From: Chenopodium formosanum
Lineage: Eukaryota; Streptophyta; Magnoliopsida; Caryophyllales; Amaranthaceae
Reading direction: 5' to 3'
Assembly (NCBI GenBank): GCA_024500155.1
Contig: CM044875.1
Location: 18,747,203-18,811,202, forward strand
DNA length: 64,000 bases
Below, in pieces: positions 57,581 to 64,000 of the stretch. The notes beneath the pieces are model-generated. The model saw nothing but the letters and a program-made list of their open reading frames with translations. It ran no database searches and was not told the DNA's origin. Positions within the stretch are counted from its first letter, which is position 1. Each line of letters starts with the position of its first letter. The position numbers were made by a program, and so were the translations under genes.

Positions 57581-57919
57581 ACGAAAACCTACAAAGTCAA
57601 TCAATTTACATGAAATTTAGTGGGGAGCCGAGATACAATCTAGGCCCCACCCCTTTAGTTATAGCGAACTCGTTCCTGCTGAAAATATTATTAAAGAGCA
57701 TGAAAGAATTTTTTTTTATTGTTAGTAAATTATTACCTTCGTATTGTATTATATGTAACTTTGGAATTTTTTATGTCTCACAAATAATACCCAAAAGTTG
57801 CATATAGTACAATTCGGAGGTAGTATAATATTACAATGACAACAATAAATAGTTTTGAATACTTTTTCCTTTTATTTCTAATATGTATTTATATATTTAT
57901 GTGTATAGATAGAACATGA

Positions 57920-58077
57920 TTAATTTCTAGCTTAGATGGTAATAAGTTTGTCTTTATTCAATGAGGTCTTGTGTTCAAACCTCATTGTATGTATTTTTGG
58001 TTAACCTTGACATGAAACTAAAATTTGCTAGAGATACACGTGGCATATTGAATGATGGTATGACATTATGTTGGTGC

Positions 58078-58142
<65 letters not shown>

Positions 58143-58143
58143 G
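57920..58143 (+). mobile_element. tRNA-derived SINE with (AAT)n tail
   Basis: An A box-like TAGCTTAGATGG (57928-57939) and a B box GTTCAAACC (57973-57981) have the 33-35 bp spacing of pol III promoters in tRNA-derived SINEs. The body runs into (AAT)n at 58078-58142. The 5' edge is approximate and no TSD was fixed. Confidence 0.6.
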
Positions 58144-58318
58144 TAGTTTTATTCTCTGTGAGTTGCCCGTGCTGTTATTTGAATTTTAAGATAAAACTTT
58201 TTATATTATTTGAATTTTCTACCCATGAATTAATAATCACCTAGACAATCATAGTTGTAAAATAATAATTAAAAAAAACATATATATTTTACTACCTCTC
58301 ATAAAGATAAGAATTTGG

Positions 58319-58489
58319 TATAATCTTTTTTTTTTCCACTCGGCTCGCCCTTTGGGCTAATTCGAATTCGGGGATCAGTTCAGGGTGGTTAGATTCTAGT
58401 CCCCTCATAATTGTTGTTGCGGGGGATCGAACATAGGTTCTCCCTACCAAGTGTAGTCCCAATCACCACTACACCAACATCCAATTGGT
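58319..58489 (-). mobile_element. tRNA-derived SINE, minus strand, with 9-bp TSD
   Basis: On minus, TGGTGTAGTGGTGATTGG (A box) is followed by GGGAGAACCTATGTTCGATCC, whose GTTCGATCC is a B box. The element ends in an A-run and GATTATA. AGAATTTGG is repeated at 58310-58318 and 58490-58498. Pol III would transcribe it; mobility needs LINE enzymes from elsewhere. Confidence 0.78.
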
Positions 58490-59835
58490 AGAATTTGGGC
58501 TATCTGATAGTTCATAAAAGTGACGCAAATAGCAGATTATAGTAATTAGAAGAAAGTTTGGAGTTGAACCTATTTTCACATTAATGGATGAAATTTCTAG
58601 GATAAGTTGTGATTTTAATATTATATATGAGAGTATTGAAATATACAGTTTTTGTGTTAAAGGATAGGAAATTAAAAGTTTACAAATCTATATAATATAC
58701 TAAAAGACAAGCGCCTCAATGTGAGACTGACAAATGTCTCATTATGATTCGCTATCTTTTATTAATTTTTTAAAAAATTCTATACATCTTATTCTTAATA
58801 AATACATAAATTAACAAAAATTCTCATGGAATCAATTTTTTAACATCATACTATAAAAAAAAGCACACACACATAACATCTAGCATGTAAGTGACTATGG
58901 TAAGATAGTATAAGTCAAAAGAAATAAAATAGTATACTAAGATATTTGTAGAATATTATCTCACGTCTTAAGATACACTAGATTTTTTTTTTTTATAAAT
59001 TTCTTAATTTATTTCCCAATTTTACGTATAGAAGATTTCTTATTTCCAAGGTTATTATTATATATATAATCAAACGCAAATTACCATAAGTAAATTTCCT
59101 ATATATAATATTAGAATAGTATACTTTGAATATCCTTTTTTTTTTTTGTTTTTTGTTAAGAATATTATCTTAATTTGTAAGATATTTTAGATTATTATGT
59201 TTATAATGAAAGAAGATAATTCCTCAAATATTAACAAGTCTATCAAATGCATTGTATACACTGTAAGCTACATATGGTAAGCTATAAAGTAGGCCTAATT
59301 TCCTACAATTAATGGTAGACAAATATACACTAAGCATAAATAACTATAACTAAATACAATAAGAATACATTGATACTTATCAATATATTCTAACATATAA
59401 TATTACTATTTCTCAAAAAAAAAAAAAAAACATATAATATTACTACTATTTTTAATAAGATATTTAATATGATGTGAATCCAAATTACCATATGTAACTT
59501 ACGTAACTAACTCAATTTTCGTTTCTTTTTTTTCCTTTTTTTTTGAAACCTAACTAACTCAATTTTGATTAAAAAAAAACTTTTTTTATTTTTTTATTTT
59601 ACATACTTTACGTTATATCCTTTTGGTTTTCATATGTTATTCTTTATTTTCATGCATGTGAATGCAATTATAAATATCTACACTACTTTACTTTTTTTGT
59701 AATATATTAGGCCATGTTAACTTTGAGAAGGATCGATCCGTGAAAATTTCCTTGATGCATTTACACATTTAGTTGTACGTTTGGTCGCCCATTTTCATTT
59801 TTTGTTTTAACAATACATTTGCATAATTGAGTATA

Positions 59836-60209
59836 CAAAGTTATGTACTTCGTACCTCACAATTTCTCATTATGATCATTCACTTAATCATTTAATAGAA
59901 TAATATACTTACAATAAGCATTAATGCAAATCATTGACATAATTTCAATTATATTATAGATTTGCAGTTTACAGATGATCAGCTAAAGAATTTCACTTTA
60001 TCTGAAATAGAAAAATTATGTACTTCAAAGTTATGTAATTCGTACCTCACAATTTCTCATTATGATCATTCACTTAATCATTTAATAGAATAATATACTT
60101 ACAATAAGCATTAATGCAAATCATTGACATAATTTCAATTATATTATAGATTTGCAGTTAACAGATGATCAGCTAAAGAATTTCACTTTATCTGAAATAG
60201 AAAATTTTT
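59836..60209. repeat. 190-bp tandem duplication in the Helitron
   Basis: 59836-60025 and 60026-60209 are almost identical. The unit spans an intron end (ATAGATTTGCAG) and the first 45 bp of the next helicase exon, so the acceptor and exon start are doubled. Confidence 0.88.
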
Positions 60210-62104
60210 TGCAAAGTAATGATAGCACACTTCGAAAATATCCAATGATACCTTTTCCAGATGATATGCTCATGTCAGAAGGAAGAAACAAGTTGATTCA
60301 AGATGAGTTGCAGTATGATTGATCATCATTACAACAATAACATGAGGCCCTTTGTTCAAGTCTTACCGATGAGCAAAAAGAGATGTACAATAAAATCATG
60401 AGTGCGGTTTCAAAAGATGAGGGAGGTGTTTTCTTCATATATGGCTATGGTGGCACAGGTAAAACTTTCATTTGGTGAACTCTATGCGCTGCTATAAGAT
60501 CCAAAGGAGAAATTGTGCTCCCTGTTGCTTCAAGTAGAATTGCATCACTTCTCTTTCCCCGAGGAAGAACAACTCACTCTAGGTTTAAAATACCTTTGAA
60601 TGTAACGGAAGACTCAACATGCAATATAAAACCGGGAAGTGATTTGGCGGAGCTTTTAAAAAAGACAAAGCTTATCATTTGGGATGAAGCTCCTATGGTA
60701 AATAAATTGTGTTTTGAAGCACTAGACAGAAATTTAAGAGATGTTTTAAGGCCTTCAGAGCAACCATTTGGGGGTAAGGTAGTCGTCTTTGGAGGAGATT
60801 TTCGACAAATCCTTCCAGTTATCTCGAAGGGAAGTAGACAAGACATCGTGTTTGCAACAATCAATTCATCTTATTTGTGGAATTTTTGTGAGGTCCTAAA
60901 ATTGACAAGAAATATGAGGCTTCAAGTAGGACGATCAAATTCAAGTAATACAGATATAAGAGGATTTTCAGAGTGGATATTAAAAATTGGAGATGGCACA
61001 GTAGGAGAGCCAAATGATGGTGAAGGTACTATAGAAATTCCTGATGACAATCTGATAAAGGAAGCAACAAATTTGATCGAAGCAATTGTCAATAGTACTT
61101 ATTCATCTATTCTTCAGAATTTGTGGGATCCAAAATACTTTCAAGAGAGAGCAATTCTAGCACCAACTCACGAAAATGTTGAAGCTATAAATGATTATAT
61201 GTTATCTTTAATGCTAGGTGAAGATAAAGTTTAAATTATTACTTCTTGCTTATAAATGATTACTTCTTAATACTACCTCCGTTTCTTTTTAGTTGACACG
61301 TATTCCTTTTTAGGAAGTTTCTTTTTAGTTGACACGTTTCCTTTTAGGGTAACTTTTTTGCCTTACATTTATAAGCTACCCCACTTGCTTTTTCATTCTC
61401 TCTCACTCTCTCTTCTCTCCTTAATATATGTGCCTAAATCAAACGCGTCAACTAAATAGTAACGGAGGAAGTATAATATATAAGAATTTTATTGACTATT
61501 ACTTGCTATCTTTAATGCTAGGTGAAGAAATAGAGTACTTGAGTTCTGACAGCATATGTCAAGCAGATACAACCATGGGAATTGAAGACTTTTATCCACC
61601 TGAGTTCCTAAACACCATTAGATGCTGCGGCTTGCCAAATCACCGGCTAAGATTGAAGGTTGGTGTTCCTGTCATGCTTCTCAGAAATATCGATCAGTCT
61701 TCTTGCTTATGTAATGGTACCCGTTTGGTGATAACTCTGCTAGGAAAGTGTGTTGTTGAAGCCAAAATAATTTCAAGTAGTAACATTGGGCATAAAGTGT
61801 TCATTCCTAGAATGGTCCTAAGGCCATCGGATAATACCACTTTGCCAATCAAAAGCTTCAACGTAGACAATTTCTATTGGTAGTTTGTTTTGCTATGACA
61901 ATAAATTAAAGCCAAGGCCAATCACTCTCACATGTTGGTTTATATCTTCCAAGACCGGTTTTTAGTCATGGTCAATTTTATGTTGCAATCTCCAGAGTTA
62001 CATACAAGAAAGGGTTGAAGGTTCTAATATGCGATAAGGACGGAAATATTGCTAACACTACAAACAATGTAGTATATAAAGAAGTATTTCAAAATTTGCC
62101 ATGA
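60158..62104 (+). pseudogene. Helitron PIF1-type helicase remnant
   Basis: After the acceptor at 60157 the frame reads LTDDQLKNFTLSEIE, then Walker A GYGGTGKT (60443-60466), the TTHSRFKIPL segment, Walker B LIIWDEAPM (about 60673-60699), GGDFRQILPV, and after the MITE PVMLLRNID and SHGQFYVAISRVT. These are the superfamily 1 PIF1 helicase motifs of plant RepHel proteins, which unwind DNA during rolling-circle transposition. Defects are stops at 60320, 60338 and 60476 (TGA where Arg is usual after KTFIW), a 199-bp MITE, a partial duplication of LSLMLGE on both sides of it, and a frame change near 61880. The last codon before TGA 62102 is Pro. Confidence 0.9.
61273..61471. mobile_element. Stowaway MITE inside the helicase
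   Basis: CTACCTCCGTTTC and AACGGAGGAAG are inverted, followed inward by TTAGTTGACACG and CGCGTCAACTAA. TA flanks at 61271-61272 and 61472-61473. Length 199 bp. Confidence 0.88.
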
Positions 62105-62618
62105 GAAGGTATTACTAAACACTAATTAATAAATAAATTAATATTCATCATTTGCTAACTTTGTTTTACATCTACATTGTTATACTCTCTAACTTTTTTT
62201 GTAATCAATTTTTACATTGCAGTGCTACAATTCATGGACTTTTATTAATGCCCAACAAATGGACGAAGTAGGTAGAAATTGAAAGCCATTAAGTACTTTA
62301 ATTAGATTTTTGTGGTTAGAGTCGAATAATTTAACTTTTATTCAAACATTGTATGTGTTGGTCTGAAGCTTAAATTGATTTGTTTGTGTTATTTTTTTTC
62401 TTCGTATAAGACAATTATTTATTGCATGATTACTTATATGATCAGGGAGCAAGAAGTTTTAACAAAAACACTTCTACAACGACATATCATTCACACTATA
62501 CAGTTGATGATAGTTTTGTTTCATATTTTTATTACTCATTAATTGGATTAATATCACTTTTTTTTTGACGAAGATTAATACCGCATATTATTAGTTAATC
62601 TTATTTAATATTATAAGT

Positions 62619-62644
62619 CGTGCATCGCACGGGTATTGTACTAG
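62619..62644 (+). terminator. Helitron 3' hairpin and CTAG terminus
   Basis: A 5-bp stem CGTGC/GCACG with an ATC loop lies 10 bp before CTAG. This is the rolling-circle termination signal of Helitrons, not a transcription terminator. Confidence 0.85.
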
Positions 62645-63381
62645 TGAGAGTACTAAATTCAGAACTAATGATCTGAAAGCTCTTATTTTTATATAAATTT
62701 AAGGTAACATTAGGAAACCATAAAATATTAACAACAATACGAAGTATATGAAGCAAATTAATTAATAATACTCTTATTTGATAGTAGTGCTTTATGTTCA
62801 AGCATTTACGTACTATGAACAATACCAAAGAAAAAGAAAAAAAAAACATATGAGTGTTTTGGATAAAAATAAAAAATAAACATAAGAAAAGAAAGCAAAT
62901 ACTTACAAAGTTGGATTTGGAAGAAATGTTATGTAGGGTTGTAGGAGTACTAATGTACAACTAAAAAGAACTATAGTCTAAAATTGTGACCTCTTTTCAG
63001 TTTCTGGTGGACTCTTGATTGTATGTTAAGCCTTAAGATACCAGTTATTTACTTTTTAATAATAGCATGTCTCTATGATTTTGTTTTTAATTATTTTTTT
63101 TCCCTTTTTGGGGGGAGGAGAATGGAAGTACAATTGTACCTCTATATACCCCGACCATTTGAATCCGCCACTTGTACATACTACGTATTATAATTTGCTA
63201 TTTTATTAAAAATAAAATAAAATTTTAAACCAAAAGTTTAATCTTAAAAATCTATCCAAATTTTATTGAAAATAAAAAAATAAAATATTTTTTTAATCCT
63301 ATAAAATTTATCTAAATTTATTCAATTTTTTTTTTTCAATACGCCACGTAGTCGCTGTCTCATGATCTGGCTAAAATTTTA

Positions 63382-63387
<6 letters not shown>
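62645..63387. other. Intergenic, no gene recognised
   Basis: AT-rich. The open frame 62960-62601 (minus) has no domain-like content and crosses the Helitron end. Confidence 0.5.

Positions 63388-63417
<30 letters not shown>
63388..63417. repeat. (AT)n microsatellite
   Basis: About 15 AT units, followed directly by GGGGAGGGATCCGGTAAGAA, which looks like the end of a further element entering the window. Confidence 0.8.
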
Positions 63418-63420
<3 letters not shown>

Positions 63421-63474
63421 GAGGGATCCGGTAAGAACCCCTCATTATATAAGAATCCTTTCTTATGTAAAAAC

Positions 63475-63935
63475 ACCTTATGTTTAAAACTTTTTTCAAT
63501 GTTCTAATTTTTTTTCGGCTTATGTTCTAAAACTTTTCCTATATTCTAATTTTTTTTTCGGCTTATGTTCTAAAACTTTTCCTATATTCTAATTTTTTTC
63601 TACTTATGTTCCAAATTATTTCCTACTCCGTATGTTCTAAATTTTTTTTTAAGCTTATGTTCTAAATTTGGTTCCTATGTTCTAAATTATTATTTCAGCT
63701 TATGTTTTAAATTTTTTCCTATATTCTAAATCATTTTTTCAGCTTATATTATAAATTTTTTCCTATGCTATAACACCTTATGTTCTAAATTATTTTTCTT
63801 ATGTTCTAAATTTTTTTTCACTTATGTTCTAAATTTTTGCTATCTTCTAATTTTTTTTTTCCTTGTGTTCTAAAATCTTTCCAATGTTCTAAATTGTTTT
63901 CACTGTTCTAATTTTTTTTTTCTATGTTCTAAACA
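63475..63935. repeat. TTATGTTCTAA minisatellite
   Basis: Ten or more imperfect units of about 40-45 bp contain CTTATGTTCTAAA and CCTAT(G/A)TTCTAA(A)TTTTT. The array continues nearly to the window end. It may belong to the element starting at about 63418. Confidence 0.8.
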
Positions 63936-64000
63936 TGAATTTCTCAAAATTACAGAAATGCCATTACTAAAGGATTATTTTAGATGGTATGATCAAAACT

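Larger units (their letters stand above)
58687..62644 (+). mobile_element. Helitron with broken helicase
   Basis: The 5' terminus TCTATATAATATACTAAAAG is a typical plant Helitron start, preceded by A. The 3' end has the hairpin CGTGC-ATC-GCACG (62619-62631) followed by GGGTATTGTA and CTAG (62641-62644), then T. This is the expected A^T insertion with no duplication. Length is 3958 bp. It retains only the C-terminal helicase part of the RepHel protein; the Rep nuclease was not seen. A Stowaway MITE (61273-61471) lies inside. Confidence 0.88.

Noticed and set aside
62601..62960. 119-residue minus-strand frame
   Set aside because: It spans the Helitron 3' end and low-complexity DNA and shows no motif.
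63475..63935. Second CRISPR-like periodic pattern
   Set aside because: Same reasons: a minisatellite with no spacer structure.

Overview
The window is nuclear DNA from a flowering plant, most likely a eudicot. It is very AT-rich. It holds an intron-bearing plant sugar-transporter gene, nested plant transposable elements of most known classes, tRNA-derived SINEs and many long (ATT)n and (AT)n arrays. The CAGTTCAGTT-type MITEs and the Tat-lineage Ty3/gypsy element fit a Caryophyllales genome such as spinach or its relatives. That placement is an inference from memory; no marker gene here proves it.

Only one gene looks intact: a five-exon clade III SWEET sugar transporter at 12134-13787 (+), with a TATA box, a pyrimidine-rich leader and a duplicated block upstream. 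No RNA gene, CRISPR array or prokaryote-type operon was seen.

The rest is repeat landscape. Region 1-11.3 kb is AT-rich intergenic DNA with Stowaway-like, hAT-like and PIF/Harbinger-like MITEs. Region 17.8-27.6 kb is framed by 47-bp inverted termini and a near-perfect 10-bp target duplication, as expected of a large Mutator-like element. Inside it are a 2.75-kb solo LTR with its own 5-bp TSD, an old 0.7-kb duplication and a very young 0.8-kb duplication. Region 28.8-30.3 kb is a small non-autonomous LTR element whose left LTR carries a MITE; its right LTR preserves the empty site. Region 30.8-33.4 kb is a truncated copia element (minus strand, TSD GTATG) split by a hAT MITE. Region 33.5-34.4 kb is a Mutator-like MITE.

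Region 34.6-45.5 kb is a decayed Tat-lineage gypsy element: gag and pol (protease, RT, RNase H, second RNase H, integrase) on plus and a multi-exon antisense gene on minus, arranged tail to tail. Its two terminal repeats are inverted relative to each other, so neither LTR promoter points at gag-pol. Region 48-57 kb holds MITEs, a foldback element with arms of about 325 bp, a copia RT remnant and a gene fragment cut by a hAT MITE. Region 58.7-62.6 kb is a Helitron with recognisable 5' and 3' termini and a broken PIF1-type helicase. The end of the window is a TTATGTTCTAA minisatellite.

I found no clearly new biochemical system. The strongest leads are the inverted-LTR gypsy element with its antisense gene, the several insertions whose target-site duplications can be read directly, and an unusual loop insertion in the SWEET protein.
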